Source of the DNA: Mycolicibacterium sp. MU0050
GTDB lineage: Bacteria; Actinomycetota; Actinomycetes; Mycobacteriales; Mycobacteriaceae
Assembly (NCBI RefSeq): GCF_963378085.1
Contig: NZ_OY726395.1
Coordinates: 3,596,001 to 3,660,000 of the forward strand
DNA length: 64,000 nt
Reading direction: 5' to 3'
In this document: positions 44,273 through 51,107 of the stretch, piece by piece
Layout of the letters: each line of letters opens with the position of its first letter
Position numbering within the stretch: the stretch's first letter is position 1
Program-made: the position numbers and the translations under genes
The notes under the pieces: generated by a model
Database searches by the model: none
What the model saw: only the letters and a program-made list of their open reading frames with translations
What the model was told of the DNA's origin: nothing

Positions 44273-45514
44273 TCAGCCGAGGCGATCGATCAGCAGCGGC
44301 AACTGCGGCGGCGCGCCGTCGCCCACCGACCAGGCGCCGTCGAGCTCGGCCAGGGCGGGCCGAAGCCGCTCCGGGGTGTCGGTGTACAGCGTGAACAGGG
44401 TCTCGCCGGCGGTCACCGGCTCCCCGGGCCGACGATGGATCCGCACCCCGGCGCCGGCCTGCACCGGGTCCCCGGGACGCGCGCGCCCGGCGCCCAGGCG
44501 CCAGGCCGCCATCGCCACCCCCATGGCGTCGATGTCGCCCATCACGCCGCCGCGGTCGGCGGTGACGGTCTCGACGGCGGCGCCGGTGGGCAACTCGACG
44601 CTCAGGTCGCCGCCCTGGGCGGCGACCAGCCGCCGGAACCGGTCCATCGCCGAGCCGTCCCGCAGGGTCTCGGCGGGATCGACGCCGTCGATACCGGCGG
44701 CCGCCAGCATCTCGGTGGCCAGGGCCAGCGTCAGGGCGACCACGTCGTCCGGTCCGCCGCCGGCGAGCACCTCCAGCGATTCGGCCACCTCGACGGCGTT
44801 GCCGACGGCGCGACCCAGCGGACGGTTCATGTCGGTGAGCAGCGCGCGGGTCGGCACGCCGTGGGCGGCCCCGAGGTCCACCATGGTCTGGGCCAGCGCA
44901 CGCGACTCGGTCTCGGTCTTGAGGAAGGCGCCGCGGCCCACCTTGACGTCGAGCACCAGCGCCCGCGCGCCCTCGGCCAGCTTCTTGCTCATCACCGAGC
45001 TGGCGATCAGCGGCAGCGACTCGACGGTGCCGGTGATGTCGCGCAGCGCGTAGATCTTGCGGTCGGCCGGGGCCAGCTCGCCCGCGGCGAAGACAGCCGC
45101 GCCGACGTCGCAAAGTTGCTGCCGGATCTGGTCTTTGGACAGCTCGGCGGTGAAGCCCCGGATGGCCTCGAGCTTGTCCAGGGTGCCGCCGGTGTGGCCC
45201 AGGCCACGGCCCGCGGCCTGGGGCACCGACCCGCCGCAGGCCATCACGACCGGCAACAGCGGGATGGTGATCTTGTCCCCGACCCCGCCGGTGGAGTGCT
45301 TGTCGACCAGCGCCAGCGGCTTGCCGTCGCGACGCAGATCGGTGAAGTCGAACCGCTGACCGGACTCCACCATGGCCGCGGTCCACCGGGCGATCTCCCC
45401 CGGCGCCATCCCGCGCAGGTAGATCGCCATCAGCAGGGCCGCCATCTGTTCGTCGGCGACCCGGCCGTGGGTGTAGCCGTCGATCACCCAGTCGATCTGG
45501 GCATCGGAGAGCAC
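44273..45514 (-). CDS. deoA: Thymidine phosphorylase DeoA, start codon uncertain
   Basis: 413 residues from the first standard start, GTG 45514. Phosphorolyses thymidine/deoxyuridine. Motifs: '[20 protein letters not shown]' (phosphate/pyrimidine loop), '[19 protein letters not shown]', '[20 protein letters not shown]' and 'GRGAFLKT'. Conserved coding sequence continues upstream of the GTG: the reading frame gives [15 protein letters not shown], the invariant N-terminal start of this family, and reaches an ATC at 45580, 10 bp after the cdd stop. No ATG, GTG or TTG is in frame there, so initiation may use ATC or the gene may be impaired. Confidence 0.92.
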   Translation of the reverse strand: MLSDAQIDWVIDGYTHGRVADEQMAALLMAIYLRGMAPGEIARWTAAMVESGQRFDFTDLRRDGKPLALVDKHSTGGVGDKITIPLLPVVMACGGSVPQAAGRGLGHTGGTLDKLEAIRGFTAELSKDQIRQQLCDVGAAVFAAGELAPADRKIYALRDITGTVESLPLIASSVMSKKLAEGARALVLDVKVGRGAFLKTETESRALAQTMVDLGAAHGVPTRALLTDMNRPLGRAVGNAVEVAESLEVLAGGGPDDVVALTLALATEMLAAAGIDGVDPAETLRDGSAMDRFRRLVAAQGGDLSVELPTGAAVETVTADRGGVMGDIDAMGVAMAAWRLGAGRARPGDPVQAGAGVRIHRRPGEPVTAGETLFTLYTDTPERLRPALAELDGAWSVGDGAPPQLPLLIDRLG

Positions 45515-45590
45515 CCCGCCGTCGCGCTTGATCGCGATGACCGTGGGGGCGTCGAAGGGTTCCGGTGTCGTCGTGTCGATGGCCGAGAGC

Positions 45591-45989
45591 CTAGCGACGC
45601 TCGAGGTCCTGCGGCCCGAAGGCGTCGGGCAGCAACTCGCGCAGCGGTCGCGCCCCGCTCGGGTGGTCGATCAGCAGTTCGGGCCCGCCGTGTTCGAGCA
45701 GCACCTGCCGGCAGCGGCCGCAGGGCATCAACACCTCGCCGTCGGGGCCGACGCACGCCAGCGCCACCAGTCGCCCGCCACCGCCGGCATGCAGGGCGCA
45801 GACCACAGCGCACTCGGCACAGAGACCTAGGCCATATGAGACATTCTCCACATTGCATCCGGTGACGATCCGATGATCGTCGACCAGCGCGGCGGCGCCC
45901 ACCGGGAAGCCCGAGTAGGGCGCGTAAGCGTGCCTACTGACCTCAATAGCCTTGTTACGCAGCGCTTTCCAGTCCACGTCACGTTGCAT
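45591..45989 (-). CDS. cdd: Cytidine deaminase
   Basis: 132 residues from ATG 45989, with GGAGGT 6 bp upstream. Homotetrameric zinc enzyme that converts (deoxy)cytidine to (deoxy)uridine. 'AYAPYSGFPVGAAALVDD' near the N-terminus, 'GCNVENVSYGLGLCAECAVV' with zinc Cys57 and proton-shuttle Glu59, and 'MPCGRCRQVL' with Cys90 and Cys93. First gene of the operon cdd-deoA-add; its transcript starts in the 267-bp region shared with the divergent sdh operon. Confidence 0.95.
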   Translation of the reverse strand: MQRDVDWKALRNKAIEVSRHAYAPYSGFPVGAAALVDDHRIVTGCNVENVSYGLGLCAECAVVCALHAGGGGRLVALACVGPDGEVLMPCGRCRQVLLEHGGPELLIDHPSGARPLRELLPDAFGPQDLERR

Positions 45990-46052
45990 GACCACACCTC
46001 CGACTCGGGTTTGAATACATTCCTGCGACCCACTTCCGGCGCGCCCAATCAT

Positions 46053-46066
46053 TTAGGGCACCCTAA
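46053..46066. promoter_or_regulatory. TTAGGG-CA-CCCTAA palindrome, IdeR-box-like
   Basis: A perfect 6-bp dyad with 2-bp spacer in the cdd/sdhC divergent region. With the following CTTTT it matches about 12 of 19 positions of the IdeR/DtxR consensus (TTAGGTTAGSCTWACCTAA, from memory). It may bind an iron regulator or an unrelated one. It lies 64 bp before cdd and 191 bp before sdhC. Confidence 0.4.
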
Positions 46067-46150
46067 CTTTTCGCTGATAACGGCCGTTTCCGTGTCGACG
46101 GCAATTCGGTCGTTACTGAGAATGGGATTAGAGTCCATCCGACGGTCTCG

Positions 46151-46170
46151 CTCGAGGTTCCTCGAGGTTC
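46151..46170 (+). repeat. Tandem 10-bp direct repeat upstream of sdhC
   Basis: CTCGAGGTTC occurs twice without spacer (46151-46160 and 46161-46170), about one helical turn apart. This is suggestive of an activator or repressor site in the sdh promoter region, 87 bp before the sdhC ATG. Confidence 0.45.
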
Positions 46171-46203
46171 ACAGTAGGAACGAGCGACATTCGAGACACC
46201 GCC

Positions 46204-46232
46204 ACGCCGGGGTTGCCGAGAAGCCCCGGCGT
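46204..46232 (+). promoter_or_regulatory. Stem-loop in the sdhC leader
   Basis: ACGCCGGGG (46204-46212) pairs perfectly with CCCCGGCGT (46224-46232), and a U-G and a U-A pair extend the stem into an 11-nt interval. It ends 14 nt before the sdhC ribosome site GGAGG (46247-46251) and could affect translation or mRNA stability. Confidence 0.5.
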
Positions 46233-46256
46233 CCACCCAAGGCGTTGGAGGCGCTG

Positions 46257-46673
46257 ATGACGACAGCGGCACAAGCCGAGCCGGCGCACACTGACCGGCC
46301 GCGACGTCGCACCCTGTACCGGGGAGACCCAGGCATGTGGTCCTGGGTCCTGCACCGCATCACCGGGGCAACCATTTTCTTCTTCTTGTTCGTGCACGTG
46401 CTCGACACTGCACTGGTCCGCGTCAGCCCGCAGGCCTACAACGAAGTCATCGAGACCTACAAGACCCCGCTCGTCGGGCTGATGGAGGTCGGGCTGGTGG
46501 CCGCGGTGCTGTTCCACGCGCTGAACGGGTTGCGCGTGATCGCGGTCGACTTCTGGGCCGAGGGTCCGCGGCATCAGCGCAAGATGCTCGCGGCGGTCGG
46601 CGTCATCTGGTTCGTGGTCATGGTCCCGGCACTGGTGGTACTGGGCATGCATATGGCAGAGAGGTTCCTGTGA
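46257..46673 (+). CDS. sdhC: Succinate dehydrogenase cytochrome b subunit SdhC
   Basis: 138 residues from ATG 46257 (GGAGG 5 bp upstream). Three transmembrane helices: about 36-57, 75-97 and 108-130. Family motif 'WSWVLHRITGATIFFFLFVH' includes the R-x-[ST]-G quinone-site signature and a heme-ligand-type His; a second His is in 'AAVLFHALNGLRVIAVDFWA'. Membrane anchor of complex II. First gene of sdhCDAB, the Rv3316-Rv3319 (Sdh2) type. It follows a leader with a strong stem-loop. Confidence 0.94.
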   Translation: MTTAAQAEPAHTDRPRRRTLYRGDPGMWSWVLHRITGATIFFFLFVHVLDTALVRVSPQAYNEVIETYKTPLVGLMEVGLVAAVLFHALNGLRVIAVDFWAEGPRHQRKMLAAVGVIWFVVMVPALVVLGMHMAERFL

Positions 46674-47134
46674 GCAGCGTCGAGCAGCCCCGAGTCCGGC
46701 CGGTGGCCCCGGTCCTGGAGAAGAGCTTCGACCGGCCGGCCGCGCTGGACAACCCGCGCGCGCCGCGGCGCCCCGGCGGCATGCCGAACTTCGAGAAGTA
46801 CGCATGGCTGTTCATGCGGTTCTCCGGTATCGCGCTGGTCTTCCTGGCGCTGGGCCACCTGTTCATCATGCTGATGTGGCAGGACGGCGTGTACCGGATC
46901 GACTTCAACTATGTGGCGGAGCGCTGGGCCTCCCCGTTCTGGCAGACCTGGGACCTGCTGCTGCTGTGGCTGGCCCAGTTGCACGGCGGCAACGGCATGC
47001 GCACCATCATCGCCGACTACACCCGCAAGGACTCCACCCGTTTCTGGCTGAATGCGTTGCTGGCACTGTCGATGATCTTCACGCTGGTACTGGGTACCTA
47101 CGTGCTGCTGACCTTCGACGCCAACATCGCCTGA
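46670..47134 (+). CDS. sdhD: Succinate dehydrogenase membrane anchor subunit SdhD
   Basis: 154 residues from GTG 46670, overlapping the sdhC stop as GTGA. A ~38-residue Pro/Arg-rich cytosolic start precedes three helices (about 45-66, 88-105 and 121-146). Conserved 'WLFMRFSGIALVFLALGHLF' and 'LAQLHGGNGMRTIIADYT' carry the His and Arg expected at the quinone/heme site. Binds SdhC to form the membrane domain of complex II. Confidence 0.92.
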   Translation: MSSVEQPRVRPVAPVLEKSFDRPAALDNPRAPRRPGGMPNFEKYAWLFMRFSGIALVFLALGHLFIMLMWQDGVYRIDFNYVAERWASPFWQTWDLLLLWLAQLHGGNGMRTIIADYTRKDSTRFWLNALLALSMIFTLVLGTYVLLTFDANIA

Positions 47135-47147
47135 GTGTGAGGTTTTC

Positions 47148-48902
47148 ATGATTCAAGAGCATCGCTATGACGTCGTCATCGTCGGTGCCGGCGGGGCCGG
47201 CATGCGTGCCGCCGTCGAGGCCGGTCCGCGCGTGCGGACCGCCGTGCTGACCAAGCTGTACCCCACGCGCAGCCACACCGGCGCCGCGCAGGGCGGCATG
47301 TGCGCCGCGCTGGCCAACGTCGAGGAAGACAACTGGGAGTGGCACACCTTCGACACCGTCAAGGGCGGTGACTACCTGGCCGACCAGGACGCCGTCGAGA
47401 TCATGGCCAAGGAGGCCATCGACGCGGTGTTGGACCTCGAGAAGATGGGGATGCCGTTCAACCGCACCCCCGAGGGCCGCATCGACCAGCGCCGCTTCGG
47501 TGGGCACACCCGTGACCACGGCAAGGCCCCCGTGCGCCGCGCCTGCTACGCCGCCGACCGCACCGGCCACATGATCCTGCAGACGCTGTACCAGAACTGC
47601 GTCAAGCACGACGTCGAGTTCTTCAACGAGTTCTACGCGCTGGATCTGATCCTCACCGAAACCCCCGGTGGCCCGGTCGCCACCGGGATCGTCGCCTACG
47701 AGCTGGCCACCGGTGACATCCACGTCTTCCACGCCAAGGCCATCGTCTTCGCCACCGGCGGCTCGGGGCGGATGTACAAGACCACCTCCAACGCGCACAC
47801 CCTGACCGGTGACGGTATGGCCGTGGTGTTCCGCAAGGGACTTCCGCTGGAGGACATGGAATTCCACCAGTTCCACCCGACGGGCCTGGCCGGTCTCGGC
47901 ATCCTGATCTCGGAAGCGGTGCGCGGCGAGGGCGGACGCCTGCTCAACGCCGACGGCGAACGGTTCATGGAGCGCTACGCCCCCACCATCGTCGACCTGG
48001 CCCCGCGTGACATCGTCGCGCGCTCCATGGTGCTCGAGGTGCTCGAGGGCCGCGGGGCCGGGCCGAACAAGGACTACGTCTACATCGACGTGCGGCACCT
48101 CGGCGAGGAGGTGCTGGAGGCCAAGCTGCCGGATATCACCGAATTCGCCCGCACCTACCTGGGTGTCGACCCGGTCAAGGAGCTGGTACCGGTCTACCCG
48201 ACCTGCCACTACGTGATGGGCGGCATCCCCACCACCGTCACCGGACAGGTGCTGCGGGACAACAACAACACCGTCCCGGGGCTGTACGCCGCGGGCGAGT
48301 GCGCCTGCGTGTCGGTGCACGGCGCCAACCGGCTGGGCACCAACTCGCTGCTGGACATCAACGTGTTCGGCCGGCGCGCGGGTATCGCCGCGGCCGAGTA
48401 CGCCGCCAACAACGACTTCGTCGACCTGCCGCCGGAGCCGGAGGCCATGGTCAGCGGCTGGGTGTCGCACATCCTGAGCGACCACGGCCACGAGCGGGTC
48501 GCCGACATCCGGGGTGCGCTGCAGCAGTCGATGGACAACAACGCCGCGGTGTTCCGGACCGAGGAGACCCTCAAGCAGGCGCTGACCGACATCCACGCGC
48601 TCAAGGAGCGTTACTCGCGAATCACGGTGCACGACAAGGGCAAGCGCTACAACAGCGACCTGCTCGAGGCCATCGAGCTGGGCTTTTTGCTGGAGCTCGC
48701 CGAGGTGACCGTGGTGGGTGCGCTCAACCGCAAGGAGTCCCGCGGCGGCCACGCCCGCGAGGACTACCCCAACCGTGACGACACGAACTACCTGCGTCAC
48801 ACCATGGCCTACAAGGAAGGCACCGACCTACTTTCGGACATCCGGCTGGATTACAAGCCCGTGGTCCAGACCCGGTACGAGCCAATGGAACGGAAGTACT
48901 GA
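47148..48902 (+). CDS. sdhA: Succinate dehydrogenase flavoprotein subunit SdhA
   Basis: 584 residues. FAD loop 'YDVVIVGAGGAGMRAAVEAG', the covalent-FAD His in 'PTRSHTGAAQGGMCAAL', 'DRTGHMILQTLYQNC', the active-site 'HQFHPTGLAGLGILISEAVR' with 'EGGRL', 'TCHYVMGGIPT' and 'ANRLGTNSLLDINVFGRRAG'. Oxidises succinate to fumarate. GAGG 7 bp before the ATG. The C-terminal region ends 'YKPVVQTRYEPMERKY' as in Rv3318. Confidence 0.97.
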   Translation: MIQEHRYDVVIVGAGGAGMRAAVEAGPRVRTAVLTKLYPTRSHTGAAQGGMCAALANVEEDNWEWHTFDTVKGGDYLADQDAVEIMAKEAIDAVLDLEKMGMPFNRTPEGRIDQRRFGGHTRDHGKAPVRRACYAADRTGHMILQTLYQNCVKHDVEFFNEFYALDLILTETPGGPVATGIVAYELATGDIHVFHAKAIVFATGGSGRMYKTTSNAHTLTGDGMAVVFRKGLPLEDMEFHQFHPTGLAGLGILISEAVRGEGGRLLNADGERFMERYAPTIVDLAPRDIVARSMVLEVLEGRGAGPNKDYVYIDVRHLGEEVLEAKLPDITEFARTYLGVDPVKELVPVYPTCHYVMGGIPTTVTGQVLRDNNNTVPGLYAAGECACVSVHGANRLGTNSLLDINVFGRRAGIAAAEYAANNDFVDLPPEPEAMVSGWVSHILSDHGHERVADIRGALQQSMDNNAAVFRTEETLKQALTDIHALKERYSRITVHDKGKRYNSDLLEAIELGFLLELAEVTVVGALNRKESRGGHAREDYPNRDDTNYLRHTMAYKEGTDLLSDIRLDYKPVVQTRYEPMERKY

Positions 48903-48903
48903 C

Positions 48904-49689
48904 ATGAGTGCACCCGTGATCGACAAGCCCGAAGCCGGCGATCCGCCGCTGCCGCCGATCCCCGACGAAGCCGTCATGGTGACGTTGAAGATCGCCAGGT
49001 TCAACCCGGAGAACCCGGATGCGGCGGGATTCCAGAGTTTCCGCGTGCCGTGTCTGCCCACCGACCGGCTGCTGAACCTGCTCACCTACGTCAAGAGCTA
49101 CCTCGACGGCACGCTGACCTTCCGGCGGTCCTGCGCGCACGGCGTGTGCGGCTCGGATGCCATGCGGATCAACGGCGTCAACCGGTTGGCCTGCAAGGTG
49201 CTGATGCGCGACATGCTGCCGAAGAAGCCCGGCAAGCAGCTGACCATCACCATCGAGCCCATCCGCGGTCTGCCCGTGGAGAAGGACCTCGTGGTGGACA
49301 TGGAGCCGTTCTTCGACGCCTACCGCGCGGTCAAGCCGTTCCTGGTCACCAGCGGCAATGAGCCCACCCGGGAACGGATTCAGAGCCAGACCGACCGCGC
49401 CCGCTACGACGACACCACCAAGTGCATCCTGTGCGCGTGCTGCACGACGAGCTGCCCGGTGTTCTGGAGCGAGGGTTCGTACTTCGGGCCGGCGGCGATC
49501 GTCAACGCCCACCGGTTCATCTTCGACTCCCGCGACGAGGCCGCCGCCGAACGGCTCGACATCCTCAACGAGGTCGACGGGGTGTGGCGCTGCCGCACCA
49601 CGTTCAACTGCACGGAGTCCTGCCCGCGCGGTATCGAGGTGACCAAGGCGATCCAGGAGGTCAAGCGCGCGCTGATGTTCGCGCGCTGA
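48904..49689 (+). CDS. sdhB: Succinate dehydrogenase iron-sulfur subunit SdhB
   Basis: 261 residues, start 1 bp after the sdhA stop. N-terminal ferredoxin domain with the [2Fe-2S] ligands 'RRSCAHGVCGSDAMRINGV' and a later Cys in 'LACKVLMRDMLP'. C-terminal domain with [4Fe-4S] and [3Fe-4S] ligands 'TKCILCACCTTSCPVFW' and 'FNCTESCPRGIEV'. Passes electrons from SdhA to the quinone. Last gene of the operon; a large inverted repeat follows its stop by 46 bp. Confidence 0.96.
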   Translation: MSAPVIDKPEAGDPPLPPIPDEAVMVTLKIARFNPENPDAAGFQSFRVPCLPTDRLLNLLTYVKSYLDGTLTFRRSCAHGVCGSDAMRINGVNRLACKVLMRDMLPKKPGKQLTITIEPIRGLPVEKDLVVDMEPFFDAYRAVKPFLVTSGNEPTRERIQSQTDRARYDDTTKCILCACCTTSCPVFWSEGSYFGPAAIVNAHRFIFDSRDEAAAERLDILNEVDGVWRCRTTFNCTESCPRGIEVTKAIQEVKRALMFAR

Positions 49690-49735
49690 TCCCCGCAGGT
49701 GACGCCGGGCCTGCCGGCCGGCGTCCCGAGAATGC

Positions 49736-49791
49736 TGGTGGCCACCGAGGAACACTTTCGCAGCCCGAAATGTGTTCCTCAGTGGCCACCA
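49736..49791. repeat. Large inverted repeat, copy 1 (behind sdhB)
   Basis: A 25-nt left arm (49736-49760) and 26-nt right arm (49766-49791) pair almost perfectly around a ~5-nt loop. The core of each arm is GTGGCCAC-[CT]-GAGGAACAC. The same core recurs in an inverted pair at 50254-50301 beyond the DUF559 remnant. It can act as terminator for sdhCDAB; the second copy suggests a repeat or mobile element edge. Confidence 0.75.
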
Positions 49792-49875
49792 GATTCATCC
49801 ACAGGGCCGGACCTCGTCGGGAACCTTCCACAGGGCTGAATACCACCGCGGCCCAGGGCGCTACACGATGCCTGC

Positions 49876-50231
49876 GTGCCGCCCGAACTCCGCGAGCTCT
49901 TCCTTTCCCAGCAGCGCGTGGCGACCTTTGCCCAGATCGTCGGCGCATGGACGGCGGACTGCCGGAACCCGTGTTGCAGTACGAGATCATCGACCGCGAC
50001 GGCCGTTGCTGGCGCGTCGATTTCGCTTGGCCCGAGCACAAGGTGGCCGTCGAGTATGACGGTTTCGACTTTCACAGCACTACCGAGCATCTGCGTCGGG
50101 ATCGGCAAAAGCGGGCGGCGTTGCAGGAGCTCGGCTGGACCGTGCTCTCGGTTGTCTGCGACGACGTGCGAGGCCGGCCCGACACGACGGTGCGCCGGAT
50201 CAGCACCCAGCTGCACCGGCTCGCGGCGTGA
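49876..50231 (+). pseudogene. Remnant of a DUF559/AbiEi-type endonuclease-like gene, internally deleted and frameshifted
   Basis: From GTG 49876 one frame reads 'VPPELRELFLSQQRVATFAQ', the usual N-terminus of mycobacterial DUF559 proteins with an AbiEi-like HTH. At about 49948 the homology moves to another frame, 'MDGGLPEPVLQYEIIDRDG', and continues through the DUF559 domain, 'WRVDFAWPEHKVAVEYDGFD', 'RRDRQKRAALQELGWTVLSV', to the stop at 50231. DUF559 is a Vsr-like PD-(D/E)XK nuclease fold. Intact relatives are ~280-300 residues, so about 170-200 residues are missing at the junction. The C-terminal domain is well preserved, so the decay is recent. Flanked on both sides by related inverted repeats. 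Confidence 0.75.
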
Positions 50232-50253
50232 GCAGACGCCTGCCTCCGCACGG

Positions 50254-50301
50254 GTGGCCACCCAGGAACACTCTCAGTCGGCAAATGTGTTCCTCCGTGG
50301 A
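50254..50301. repeat. Inverted repeat, copy 2 (before the PTS genes)
   Basis: Left arm GTGGCCACCCAGGAACACT (50254-50272) and right arm ATGTGTTCCTCCGTGGAC (50284-50301) pair imperfectly. The core GTGGCCAC..AGGAACAC is shared with copy 1 at 49736-49791. It lies 22 bp after the DUF559 remnant stop and 32 bp before the PTS gene. Confidence 0.65.
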
Positions 50302-50333
50302 CGCTGGGCCGGAAAACACGTTACGGTCCACCC

Positions 50334-51107
50334 ATGGCCGGCCTGTCAGAACTGCTGTCCGAAGACCGCATCGCCCTCGACGTGACCGCCGACGGCTGGC
50401 GGCAGGCCATCAGGGCCGCCGGCGGCCTGCTCGAACGAGCCGGTATCGCCGAGTCCGCCTACACGGATTCGATGATCGACAACGTCGAGTCCAACGGGCC
50501 CTACATCGTGGTGGCGCCGGGATTCGCGTTCGCGCACGCCCGCCCGTCCGAGGCGGTGCACCGCACCGCGATGTCCTGGGTGCGGCTGGCCGCACCAGTG
50601 GAGTTCGGGCACAAGACAAATGACCCCGTGACGCTGGTGGTGGCGCTGGCGGCCACCGACGCGGGCGCCCACAACACCGCCATGGCGGAACTGGCCAAGG
50701 TGCTCGGCGACCCGGCCCGGCGCGCGGCGCTGGACACCGCGGCGACACCCGCCGAACTGCTGCGGGCCCTCGGCGGCAGCACCGACCGGGCACCCGCCGC
50801 GACCAAGCAGGGCACCAACCTCATCCTCACGGTGTGCGGAAACGGCCTGGGCACCAGCCTGTTTCTGAAGAGCACCCTCGAACAGGTGTTGCAGACCTGG
50901 CGCTGGGACCGCTTCATCACCGTCGAGGCCACCGACACCATCTCGGCGAAGGGCAAGGCCGCCGGCGCCGACCTGATCCTGACCTCCGGTGAGATCGCCA
51001 AGACGCTGGGCGATGTGGGAATCCCGGTCAAGGTCATCGAGAACTTCAGCTCCACCACCGAGGTCGACGCGGCCCTGCGCGACAGCTACGACATCGAGGA
51101 GATGTGA
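50334..51107 (+). CDS. PTS ascorbate-type IIA-IIB fusion protein
   Basis: 257 residues. N-terminal IIA domain (mannitol/fructose fold, ascorbate subfamily) with phospho-His68 in 'VAPGFAFAHARPSEAV'. A linker of ~25 residues is followed by the IIB domain, with phospho-Cys168 in 'LILTVCGNGLGTSLFLKS' and 'ADLILTSGEIA'. It receives phosphate from HPr and gives it to the sugar carried by the IIC protein next door (TGATG coupling). In E. coli UlaC and UlaB are separate; here they are fused. No EI, HPr or ula catabolic genes are in the window. Substrate is inferred from the family. Confidence 0.88.
   Translation: MAGLSELLSEDRIALDVTADGWRQAIRAAGGLLERAGIAESAYTDSMIDNVESNGPYIVVAPGFAFAHARPSEAVHRTAMSWVRLAAPVEFGHKTNDPVTLVVALAATDAGAHNTAMAELAKVLGDPARRAALDTAATPAELLRALGGSTDRAPAATKQGTNLILTVCGNGLGTSLFLKSTLEQVLQTWRWDRFITVEATDTISAKGKAAGADLILTSGEIAKTLGDVGIPVKVIENFSSTTEVDAALRDSYDIEEM

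Noticed and set aside
43158..45386. Fusion of an N-terminal Arg/Gly-rich region to adenosine deaminase
   Set aside because: The upstream part is a shifted reading of deoA; add begins at ATG 44246 with a ribosome site.
49422..50231. 270-codon open frame running from inside sdhB through the DUF559 domain
   Set aside because: Its first part is an out-of-frame reading of sdhB and of the inverted repeat; only the last ~95 codons have homology, hence the pseudogene call.
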